A DNA stretch of 21,317 nucleotides, taken from NCBI GenBank assembly GCA_934875675.1, contig CAKXIK010000005.1:62168-83484 (forward strand), written 5' to 3'. The stretch's first letter is position 1, and each line of letters opens with the position of its first letter. A program made the position numbers and the translations under genes. Under the pieces are notes generated by a model that was not told where the DNA came from, made no database searches, and saw nothing but the letters and a program-made list of their open reading frames with translations. This document shows, piece after piece, positions 1-6,096 of this stretch. The DNA is from an uncultured bacterium. Lineage in GTDB: Bacteria; Bacillota; Clostridia; Oscillospirales; Acutalibacteraceae.

Positions 1-259
1 ATGAAAAACCATACAAAATTCCTTTTTGCTGTGCGATCCTTCCCGCCACATATCCTCCGATAAACGAACCGGCGGAAGCAGCAGCAATCGTCAGCGGAAC
101 TGCCGCTGCCTGCGGGACTTGCCGCATCTTTACAAACACTACGGTAAACAGCAGAATAAGCAGCATCATAACTGCAGCTCCGGCTGCACCTCCCCAGCAG
201 ACAGCACGAATATGGTTCCAGAAAGAATTTTCACGAACAGAAGATTTTCCGGAGCGCAT
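1..259 (-). CDS. TIGR04086-family membrane protein (partial, runs off left edge)
   Basis: Read from the reverse strand: ATG at 259, 86 codons, no stop before the window edge, so the C-terminus is missing. The visible protein has a short charged N-terminus, one hydrophobic helix at about residues 23–44 and a second apolar stretch at about 54–74 rich in Gly/Ala, then a Lys-Gly-Ile-Leu-Tyr-Gly segment. Small size, Gly-rich helices and position directly after yajC match the TIGR04086 (YrzE-like) membrane proteins of Clostridia. From family knowledge these usually sit beside the SCIFF peptide and its radical SAM maturase, so those genes may lie just left of the window. A GGGGGAA Shine-Dalgarno lies about 5 nt before the start. 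It is separated from yajC by 76 nt and is presumably cotranscribed with it. Function is unknown. Confidence 0.75.
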   Translation of the reverse strand, partial: MRSGKSSVRENSFWNHIRAVCWGGAAGAAVMMLLILLFTVVFVKMRQVPQAAAVPLTIAAASAGSFIGGYVAGRIAQQKGILYGFS

Positions 260-264
260 GACAG

Positions 265-317
265 TTCCCCCTTTTTTGGATCATAAATCAATCCTGCTTT
301 ATTATATTGTGGGGGAA
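265..317 (-). promoter_or_regulatory. Inverted repeat that could mask the Shine-Dalgarno of the TIGR04086 gene
   Basis: On the minus strand TTCCCCC (317–311) is followed 39 nt later by GGGGGAA (271–265), which is the Shine-Dalgarno of the gene starting at 259. The seven-base arms are perfectly complementary. The pairing would hide the ribosome site, so it may tune translation relative to yajC. The long loop makes this only a suggestion. Confidence 0.3.
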
Positions 318-335
318 TCAAAAAAATACCGGAAA

Positions 336-698
336 TTACTTCGCTTCTACATCATCATGAACGGTATCACAGCTGCCGATTGCCCACTTTTTGATGCGAA
401 CCTTGCTGCGGTCTGCACCGGTTTCAATTACAATAGATTCAGACTCGTCCTTAATGCTGACCACACGGCCCATGATGCCGCCGATTGTGGTAATATCATC
501 GCCGACCTGCAGATTGTCACGCATTTTCTGCTCAGCCTTTTTGCGCTTGTTCTGCGGACGGATCAGCATGAAATACATCAGCACAACCATCAACAGAATC
601 GGAACCAGGCTAATCAGCATGGACATAGTTCCGCCGGTCTGTCCTGCGCCAGACGCTGTTGCGGTGCTTGCCAGGGAAATCATTTGTGAAATCATCAT
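336..698 (-). CDS. yajC: YajC, preprotein translocase accessory subunit
   Basis: YajC is a small single-span membrane protein that associates with the Sec translocase through SecDF. The 120-residue product has an Ala/Ser/Thr/Gly-rich N-terminus, one transmembrane helix at about residues 26–46, the diagnostic Arg-Pro-Gln (47–49) followed by a run of Lys/Arg, and a cytoplasmic domain containing Gly-Asp-Asp-Ile-Thr-Thr-Ile-Gly-Gly at about 66–74. This is the standard YajC architecture and length. The frame is open to a GTG at 710, but that codon overlaps the GAGGAG ribosome site, so the ATG at 698 (11 nt after it) is preferred; the ATG at 695 is possible. It is first in an operon with the TIGR04086 gene, behind a strong promoter at 732–760. 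Confidence 0.95.
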   Translation of the reverse strand: MMISQMISLASTATASGAGQTGGTMSMLISLVPILLMVVLMYFMLIRPQNKRKKAEQKMRDNLQVGDDITTIGGIMGRVVSIKDESESIVIETGADRSKVRIKKWAIGSCDTVHDDVEAK

Positions 699-731
699 TT
701 GTTTGTACACTCCTCAAAAAGTTATGCATTC

Positions 732-760
732 ATTATAACAATAAACTTTTACTCCTGCAA
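732..760 (-). promoter_or_regulatory. Sigma-A-type promoter of yajC
   Basis: Minus strand: -35 TTGCAG (760–755), 17-nt spacer, perfect -10 TATAAT (737–732). It lies 34 nt upstream of the yajC start codon and downstream of the terminator at 860–894, so the yajC transcript is independent of the prfC region. Confidence 0.8.
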
Positions 761-854
761 GAGTGTTCACAAGAGTTAACAAATTTTTTGCTTTTTAAGT
801 TCCATATTGGCCATTTTGGGTTGTTAATCTCTATTGTCTGTCTTCTCAAAATGT

Positions 855-894
855 AAAAAGCGATCCTGTCCCGATCATATCGGAACAAGACCGC
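855..894 (-). terminator. Strong intrinsic terminator after the small membrane protein gene
   Basis: Minus strand: a 16-bp stem (arms 894–879 and 875–860) closed by a 3-nt loop, with three G·U wobbles and no mismatch, followed immediately by five T residues (859–855). On the plus strand the same hairpin is followed by TTTATT. It ends the prfC/small-protein unit and insulates the yajC promoter. Confidence 0.9.
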
Positions 895-922
895 TTTATT
901 GGTTGCTATTTTGCAAGGATCG

Positions 923-1171
923 TTATTCGTCCTTGTTCTGCGCGTCATCCTCGTTATTCTGCGATTTTTTACGATTATTAAATACAAGGGCAACCACAAC
1001 GGCAACGAGTGCCACAATCGCCACGGCAAGCACAACCACCCAAATCCACTTGTGGTTGCTGCCGCCGGTCACAGGCTGCAAAACATCGGCAAAGGCAGTG
1101 AAAACGCCGCACGAAAATGCTGCCACCACAGCAAGAATGGACGTTAACTTTTTCAACATTTGCTTTTTCAT
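923..1171 (-). CDS. Small secreted or membrane-anchored protein of unknown function
   Basis: An 82-residue protein. It starts at the ATG at 1171 with a GGAAAGGA ribosome site 11 nt upstream; the frame is open further upstream but has no ribosome site there. It begins with a basic Met-Lys-Lys signal sequence, a hydrophobic core and an Ala-Phe-Ala cleavage site near residue 28, then about 15 extracellular residues, a second very hydrophobic helix (about 43–65) and a charged Asn/Lys/Asp/Glu tail. If the signal is cleaved the product is a tiny type I membrane protein with a cytoplasmic acidic tail. No known domain is recognised. It lies 159 nt after prfC and ends just before a strong terminator; it may be cotranscribed with prfC or have its own unrecognised promoter. 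Confidence 0.7.
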   Translation of the reverse strand: MKKQMLKKLTSILAVVAAFSCGVFTAFADVLQPVTGGSNHKWIWVVVLAVAIVALVAVVVALVFNNRKKSQNNEDDAQNKDE

Positions 1172-1330
1172 TGAAAAATCAATCCTTTCCTTTTTACCAA
1201 ATGATAATAATAAAAATCTCTGATAAAGCAGCGTAAAAATGCACAAGTCCAAGCGCTTTGCCGATTTTTGTGCCACCTCGAATTGAGATTCTTATCAAAC
1301 CTTACAGAAACCTGTTGTATTTTGCCGGAA

Positions 1331-2920
1331 TCAGTTTTTACTGAATTCTGTCAGCTGGAGTCCTTCATTATGATCCAATGCCCAGTCAATATTCCATGGA
1401 CTTGTGAACAACAGCAGATTGTTTCCCTTGAGATCCTGCACACGCTTGGTATCGGAGCTCAAACGCAGTGTTTTGGGGTCAAGTTCTGCATTCCCAATCC
1501 AACGGATTTCAGAATACGGCAGCCCACTCATGATGATTTCAACATTATACTCATTTTGAAGCCGGTACTGAAGCACTTCAAACTGCAAAGTGCCCACGAC
1601 GCCGACAATCACTTCCTCCATACCGCCGCCAAGTTCCTTGAAAATCTGGATGGCACCTTCCTGCGCAATCTGTTCCATACCTTTGACGAACTGCTTGCGC
1701 TTCATCGTATCCTTTTGGCGCACCAGCATAAAATGCTCCGGAGCAAAGGTGGGAATTCCTTCAAAGCGGACTTTAAAATCTGGCGAAGAAACCGTATCGC
1801 CGATTGAAAAAATACCGGGATCAAATACGCCGATGATATCTCCGGCATATGCCTCTTCAATAATTTCCCGATCCTGCGCCATCAATTGCTGTGGCTGCGA
1901 AAGCTTGATCTTGCGCCCGCCCTGTACGTGCTGCACCTCCATGCCCTTTTCAAACTTACCGGAGCAGATGCGCATAAATGCAATACGATCGCGGTGTGCC
2001 TTATTCATGTTTGCCTGAATTTTAAATACAAAAGCAGAAAAACGTTCATCAAACGGATCCACAACTCCTTCTGCCGTTTCACGCGGCAGCGGAGAGGTCG
2101 TCATTTTCAGAAAGTCCTCCAAAAACGGTTCTACACCAAAGTTGGTGAGGGCAGAACCAAAAAAGACAGGAGAAAGCTTACCGTGACGAACCGCTTCCAA
2201 ATCAAATGCATCGCCTGCGCCGTCCAGCAGCTCTACATCGTCCATCAGCCTGCTGTGCAGATCATGCCCCAACAGTTCCTCCAGTTTCTTGTCATCGGAA
2301 AGCTCCGCCTCAACGGTGGAGGCCTCCCGTGCAACACCATTGGAGGTAAACTCGATTACCTTGCGGCTGTCGCGCTGAAAAACGCCCTTAAAATCACGTC
2401 CCGAACCGATCGGCCAGTTGATCGGGCAGGTTTTGATTCCCAGCACATTTTCAATCTCTTCCAGCAGCTCAAACGGATCACGCGATTCCCGATCCATCTT
2501 ATTGATAAACGTAAAAATCGGGATGTCACGCATAACGCAGACCTTAAACAGCTTGATGGTCTGCCGCTCCACGCCCTTGGAAGCATCAATGACCATGACG
2601 GCGGAGTCCGCCGCCATCAAGGTACGGTAAGTGTCCTCCGAAAAGTCCTGATGACCGGGAGTATCCAGAATATTGATGCAATACCCCTCATAATTGAACT
2701 GCATTGCCGAAGAGGTAACGGAAATTCCGCGCTGCTTTTCGATTTCCATCCAGTCAGAAACCGCATGCTTCATGGACTTTTTACCTTTGACCATACCGGC
2801 CGAGGCAATTGCCCCGCCATAAAGCAGGAATTTTTCGGTCAGCGTTGTTTTACCGGCGTCCGGGTGAGAAATAATTGCAAAGGTTCTGCGCTTTTGAATT
2901 TCTTGATTTGTGTTAGACAA
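1331..2920 (-). CDS. prfC: Peptide chain release factor 3 (RF3)
   Basis: RF3 is a translational GTPase that removes RF1/RF2 from the ribosome after peptide release. The protein shows the P-loop His-Pro-Asp-Ala-Gly-Lys-Thr-Thr (about residues 19–26), a switch region with Arg-Gly-Ile-Ser-Val, the G3 motif Asp-Thr-Pro-Gly-His-Gln-Asp-Phe, the G4 motif Asn-Lys-Met-Asp, and the RF3-type C-terminal domains. An ATG at 2935 opens the frame, but GGAGGAG lies inside codons 1–3 of that reading and nothing resembles a ribosome site before it. The in-frame TTG at 2920, 7 nt after GGAGGAG, is the better start and gives 529 residues, the same length as E. coli RF3. The gene sits directly downstream of a T-box leader and its terminator, so its expression is probably attenuated by tRNA charging. 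The next gene on the strand is a small membrane protein. Confidence 0.95.
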   Translation of the reverse strand: MSNTNQEIQKRRTFAIISHPDAGKTTLTEKFLLYGGAIASAGMVKGKKSMKHAVSDWMEIEKQRGISVTSSAMQFNYEGYCINILDTPGHQDFSEDTYRTLMAADSAVMVIDASKGVERQTIKLFKVCVMRDIPIFTFINKMDRESRDPFELLEEIENVLGIKTCPINWPIGSGRDFKGVFQRDSRKVIEFTSNGVAREASTVEAELSDDKKLEELLGHDLHSRLMDDVELLDGAGDAFDLEAVRHGKLSPVFFGSALTNFGVEPFLEDFLKMTTSPLPRETAEGVVDPFDERFSAFVFKIQANMNKAHRDRIAFMRICSGKFEKGMEVQHVQGGRKIKLSQPQQLMAQDREIIEEAYAGDIIGVFDPGIFSIGDTVSSPDFKVRFEGIPTFAPEHFMLVRQKDTMKRKQFVKGMEQIAQEGAIQIFKELGGGMEEVIVGVVGTLQFEVLQYRLQNEYNVEIIMSGLPYSEIRWIGNAELDPKTLRLSSDTKRVQDLKGNNLLLFTSPWNIDWALDHNEGLQLTEFSKN

Positions 2921-2945
2921 AGAATGCTCCTCCATTTTTCAAACT

Positions 2946-2958
2946 GCGCCGGCGGCGC
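2946..2958 (-). repeat. GC-rich hairpin between T-box terminator and prfC ribosome site
   Basis: Minus strand GCGCC-GCC-GGCGC, a 5-bp perfect GC stem with a 3-nt loop, located directly after the T-run of the T-box terminator and 13 nt before the GGAGGAG of prfC. It has no T-run of its own. It may insulate the ribosome site or stabilise the processed mRNA end. Confidence 0.45.
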
Positions 2959-2989
2959 AAAAAAGCACCCCGGAAAATTCCAAGGGTGC
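2959..2989 (-). terminator. T-box-controlled intrinsic terminator
   Basis: Minus strand stem beginning GCACCC (2989–2984) and closing GGGTGC (2970–2965) with an inner GGAA/TTCC extension, followed by six T residues (2964–2959). Its 5' arm is the 3' arm of the antiterminator, so the two structures are mutually exclusive. Confidence 0.85.
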
Positions 2990-3188
2990 CTGATTCAGCA
3001 CGGTTCCACCTTGACTTTAGCTCTTTGCCCCATAACGCAGGCAATGCGGCGGCATTTGGAACGATCGCGTTTTCGTGCCGCAGCTCCGGAGTGGTGTCCG
3101 CCGCCCCTGCCCAAACATACTCGCAGCAAATGTATGTTCTCTCTGCCGGCAGAAATTCGGCATCCGTCTCTTTCAATGCTTTTAATCG
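2959..3188 (-). ncRNA. T-box leader upstream of prfC, probable threonine (ACC) specifier
   Basis: T-box leaders pair with a specific tRNA and let transcription proceed when it is uncharged. On the minus strand the leader shows: AGAGAG (3144–3139) beside a distal hairpin with arms AACATAC/GTATGTT (3138–3132 and 3120–3114) and a TTGCTGCGA loop; a specifier region GGACACCA then CTCCGGAG, where ACC at 3095–3093 (Thr) occupies the usual specifier position followed by a purine; and the T-box bulge TGGAACC at 3008–3002. The antiterminator AAGG-(TGGAACC)-GTGC ... GCAC-CCTT forms cleanly and shares its 3' arm GCACCC with the terminator. Specifier assignment is inferred from motif spacing; CAC (His) is a less likely reading. 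Placement before prfC is unusual. Confidence 0.85.
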
Positions 3189-3193
3189 TTTCT

Positions 3194-3222
3194 ATGGTAT
3201 CATGCCCGCCTCTTTTTGTCAA
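3194..3222 (-). promoter_or_regulatory. Promoter of the T-box–prfC transcript
   Basis: Minus strand: consensus -35 TTGACA (3222–3217), 17-nt spacer, -10 TACCAT (3199–3194). Transcription would start near 3187, giving a leader of about 265 nt before the prfC start codon. Confidence 0.75.
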
Positions 3223-3303
3223 TTCAATTTTTTAAGAAAAACGATAAACATCGGGCTTTTGGGACTGGAAAATTATGATATGCAGCCATCACGCGGATTC
3301 AGC

Positions 3304-3723
3304 TCAGGATTCGTTCCCGGAAAGCTTTTGCTGCAGAGTGGAAAAGACTTCAGTGGTCTGTTCTTTTGTGCTGCTATTAAACACAATAATGTCCCCGCTT
3401 GCCTTTTGAATCACGATACATTCGGAGACCGATGCATAGACTGCGCACTGATACTCACCGAATTCCGTATTACGAAAAGTTCCTGTCTTAATGCCAATCA
3501 TGTCCGAGCCGAACGTGCGGGTACCATAATTGATGTCGCTGCGCAGCTGAACATCTGCAATATCCTGATAGCTCACGGTCTGTGAAAACATCGGTGCGCT
3601 GATTTTAACTGCGGATTCCAACGGCTCTGCTTTAATCCCGATCAGATTCATCACGATAAAGCAAACGGCGACGACTGCCAAAATAATAATTGTAAACTTC
3701 ATAGAATGTTTCTTTTGATTCAT
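3304..3723 (-). CDS. Membrane-anchored bacterial PH-like domain protein
   Basis: A 139-residue protein with a basic N-terminus, one transmembrane helix at about residues 9–27, and a soluble beta-rich domain (about 45–135). That domain aligns by eye with the C-terminal part of the 462-residue membrane protein encoded at 6097–7485: Tyr-Gln-Asp-Ile versus Tyr-Glu-Glu-Ile at the start, a central Gly-Ile/Gly-Tyr segment, and a final Thr-Glu-x-x-x-x-Thr-Leu-x-Gln-Lys helix. The pattern resembles bacterial PH domains (bPH_5-like). It is the last gene of the GntR/ABC operon, starting 17 nt after the permease stop with GGTGG as a weak ribosome site. It may be a cell-envelope accessory factor of the transporter. 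The biochemical role is unknown. Confidence 0.75.
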   Translation of the reverse strand: MNQKKHSMKFTIIILAVVAVCFIVMNLIGIKAEPLESAVKISAPMFSQTVSYQDIADVQLRSDINYGTRTFGSDMIGIKTGTFRNTEFGEYQCAVYASVSECIVIQKASGDIIVFNSSTKEQTTEVFSTLQQKLSGNES

Positions 3724-3740
3724 TTAAACCACCATTTTCT

Positions 3741-5336
3741 TTAAAGTGCCTCAAACCGGCGAGAACCATTTCCTCGAATCCAGCGGCTCATGCCAAAACA
3801 GACGGCTGCCAGCACCAGCGCAACAAGCAACAGAAACAAATCGGCATTCAACATGGGCTGCAAAACAAGAAAATACAGCATTGCGGGAAGAAATATCGCT
3901 CCCATCGAGCCAAACATGCAGATGATACTGCTGATTCCCTGTTTCACCGCCGCCACATCGTTGATGTAATCAAATTTAGGGAAATGAAGGTTGACGACTA
4001 CACCCAGCAGCGCACAAAAAACGGTGAATGTCACCGGGAGAAACAGTGCTGCCGCAATTCCCACCGGCGAAGGATGCAGCACAAAAATTACACTCAGTGA
4101 GGCAAGCACCGCCGGGGGCAGCGCAATCACCAGATGGCAATTTACTTTGGAAAACAGCACGGTAGCTGCTGAAACAGGCACCGCTTTACTGATCCAGAGG
4201 TTTTTTCCCTCCAACGAAATGCTTGGAGCTGAAATAATGTTCGTAGATGCCAGAAAGCAGATCATCACCGTTGCCGCTGCACCCAGATACGGTTCCAACT
4301 CCGGCATAGTGCTGACTACCTGCTGCGGAAGATCACGGTAAAATATCAGCAATACTGCAGCCGCAAGCGTAAAAAAGCTGCCGAGCGCCGCATTCATGAT
4401 GTACATGCCATTCGAGCCGAAATGAATCAGCTCCTTTTTCAGCAGTGCAGCCGGGGCACTGCTTGTTTTGAGTTCTTTTTGGCGATACCGGATTTTAGCC
4501 GCACCGCGGTTCATCGTCGTCAGATGGATAAAGCTGCTGGAAAGAATCCAGTACACCAACATAAACGGCAGCACACAACAGGCAGCAAAGCCCAGCACCG
4601 AACTCCAGCTTTCGTTCGCAATCGCCGTTCCGAACGCCCATGCAGGGTACACTGCCCTTTGCAGCGCTGCGCCAATGCTCTCTCCGTTTGTCATTAACAG
4701 ATTCATATATTGATTGATATTGCCGAACACATAAAAATAAGCACCGAGAAATGCCAGCGAAAAAACAGTGGTGATCAGGGATTTATTGCGAATACGGTTC
4801 ATCAGCAGGGTCAGCAGCCAGCCGAGGACGCATGAAAACGTCATCGCCAGCAGCGGCAAAAGCAAACAGCCCAGCAAAAACAGTATCACACCACCGACAT
4901 CCGGCCGATAGGACATGCACCAGATGACACCGGCGGGCAGCATGACCAATGCTTCAAACAGCAGATTGAGTGCCAGCAGCATCACCATGCGTGAGCCAAG
5001 AATATACGCCGGAGGAATCGGCATGGAAAGCAGAAGCTCATTATCCCTGGAAGCAAAAAGCTGCTGCTGCGCTGTAAAAACGCTCCCGATAAAGCAAAGC
5101 GCAAACGCCATAATTCCCGCCATTGCAAAATACAGCCATCCGAGTCCTGCCTCTGCCAACGGCAAAATGGAAGAAAACATCATTCCGAACATAAGAAACA
5201 TGCATCCCACCACATAGACCGCAAAAATGCCAATCAACACTTTAAACGCTACGGAACGCTGTTTTTTACTTTTGGAACCGCGAAACCACATGGACATCAT
5301 TGCTGCCATACGGGTTTTGAGCAGTGCCGTAAACAT
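3741..5336 (-). CDS. ABC-2-type transporter permease (PF16949-like)
   Basis: A 531-residue integral membrane protein with roughly 12 hydrophobic segments, typical of the long fused ABC-2 permeases that partner EcsA-like ATPases. The open frame extends upstream to 5579, inside the ATPase gene, but that part is an out-of-frame shadow. The ATG at 5336 lies 4 nt after the ATPase stop and has AAGGAG positioned within the last ATPase codons, so the genes are translationally coupled. The N-terminus is basic and precedes the first membrane helix. An intracellular loop with Phe-Ala-Ser-Arg-Asp-Asn-Glu-Leu-Leu-Leu-Ser-Met-Pro-Ile (about residue 95) is characteristic of this group. The substrate is unknown; related YtrA-linked systems respond to cell-envelope stress. 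Confidence 0.9.
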   Translation of the reverse strand: MFTALLKTRMAAMMSMWFRGSKSKKQRSVAFKVLIGIFAVYVVGCMFLMFGMMFSSILPLAEAGLGWLYFAMAGIMAFALCFIGSVFTAQQQLFASRDNELLLSMPIPPAYILGSRMVMLLALNLLFEALVMLPAGVIWCMSYRPDVGGVILFLLGCLLLPLLAMTFSCVLGWLLTLLMNRIRNKSLITTVFSLAFLGAYFYVFGNINQYMNLLMTNGESIGAALQRAVYPAWAFGTAIANESWSSVLGFAACCVLPFMLVYWILSSSFIHLTTMNRGAAKIRYRQKELKTSSAPAALLKKELIHFGSNGMYIMNAALGSFFTLAAAVLLIFYRDLPQQVVSTMPELEPYLGAAATVMICFLASTNIISAPSISLEGKNLWISKAVPVSAATVLFSKVNCHLVIALPPAVLASLSVIFVLHPSPVGIAAALFLPVTFTVFCALLGVVVNLHFPKFDYINDVAAVKQGISSIICMFGSMGAIFLPAMLYFLVLQPMLNADLFLLLVALVLAAVCFGMSRWIRGNGSRRFEAL

Positions 5337-5340
5337 AAAA

Positions 5341-6060
5341 TCACTCCTTTTCCAGCTCCAAAAAGACTTCCTCCAGCGAGCTGTTTCCGCGAACTTCCTC
5401 CATACTGCCGATGGAAACCAACTTGCCGCTCTTGATAATGGCAACCTGATCGCAGAGTTTTTCGGCAACCTCCAACACATGCGTGGAAAAGAAGATTGCG
5501 CCTCCTCTTTGGCAGAGGGAACGCATAATTTCCTTAAATTTATGTGTGGCAATCGGGTCAAGCCCCACAAACGGTTCATCCATAATCAACAGCTTGGGTT
5601 CATGAATCAGTGCAGAAATGACTGCAAGCTTCTGCTTCATGCCGTGGGAGTATGCAGAAACAGGCTGTGCGAGGTCTGCGGTCAGTTCAAATTCATCTGC
5701 ATAGCGGTGAATCCGTTCCTCACGCTCTTTTTTTCCGACTCCATAAATATCTGCCACAAAATTGAGATATTTGATACCGGACAAAAACTCATACAAATCT
5801 GGATTATCCGGAATATAGGCAATTTCTTTTTTACAGCCGATGGGGTCTGTTTTGATTGATTTACCGTTGATTGTAATTTCACCGGAATCAAATTGAAGGA
5901 TGCCGCTGCACGCCTTGATGGTTGTGGTTTTGCCTGCGCCGTTGTGCCCGATGAAACCGTAAATCGTTCCGGGCAAAATTTCAAGGCTCAGGTCATCCAC
6001 TGCAATTTTGTTTCCATAAGATTTGGTCAGATGCTCAATTTTCAGAACTGGTGCGTTCAT
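5341..6060 (-). CDS. ABC transporter ATP-binding protein (EcsA/YtrB type)
   Basis: A 239-residue nucleotide-binding subunit. Walker A is Gly-His-Asn-Gly-Ala-Gly-Lys-Thr-Thr (38–46), the signature is Tyr-Ser-His-Gly-Met-Lys-Gln (137–143), Walker B is Leu-Leu-Ile-Met-Asp-Glu-Pro (157–163), and the switch is Ser-Thr-His-Val (192–195). The Q-loop position reads Pro-Asp-Asn-Pro instead of Gln, as is common in this exporter subgroup. All catalytic residues are present. It starts at the ATG at 6060 with GAAAGGAAG 6 nt upstream, 36 nt after the DUF1648-like gene, and overlaps the permease ribosome site at its end. It energises the permease encoded immediately downstream. Confidence 0.97.
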   Translation of the reverse strand: MNAPVLKIEHLTKSYGNKIAVDDLSLEILPGTIYGFIGHNGAGKTTTIKACSGILQFDSGEITINGKSIKTDPIGCKKEIAYIPDNPDLYEFLSGIKYLNFVADIYGVGKKEREERIHRYADEFELTADLAQPVSAYSHGMKQKLAVISALIHEPKLLIMDEPFVGLDPIATHKFKEIMRSLCQRGGAIFFSTHVLEVAEKLCDQVAIIKSGKLVSIGSMEEVRGNSSLEEVFLELEKE

Positions 6061-6096
6061 AACGTTCTTCCTTTCTTATTCGCAAATAAAACATAA

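Noticed and set aside
258..689. Plus-strand frame of 143 codons over yajC
   Set aside because: It is antisense to a clear YajC, has no ribosome site, and its His/Gln/Asn-rich composition is typical of an antisense shadow.
1210..1265. Possible terminator after prfC (GCACAA/TTGTGC followed by ATTTTT on the minus strand)
   Set aside because: The stem is only 6 bp with a 21-nt loop, so it was not strong enough to list.
1886..3235. 449-codon plus-strand frame covering prfC and the T-box
   Set aside because: It overlaps a well-recognised GTPase on the other strand and the structured leader; no domain or start signal is seen.
3225..3265. Possible terminator of the PH-like gene (CGAT/ATCG then TTTTT on the minus strand)
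   Set aside because: The 4-bp stem is too weak; readthrough into the prfC region cannot be excluded.
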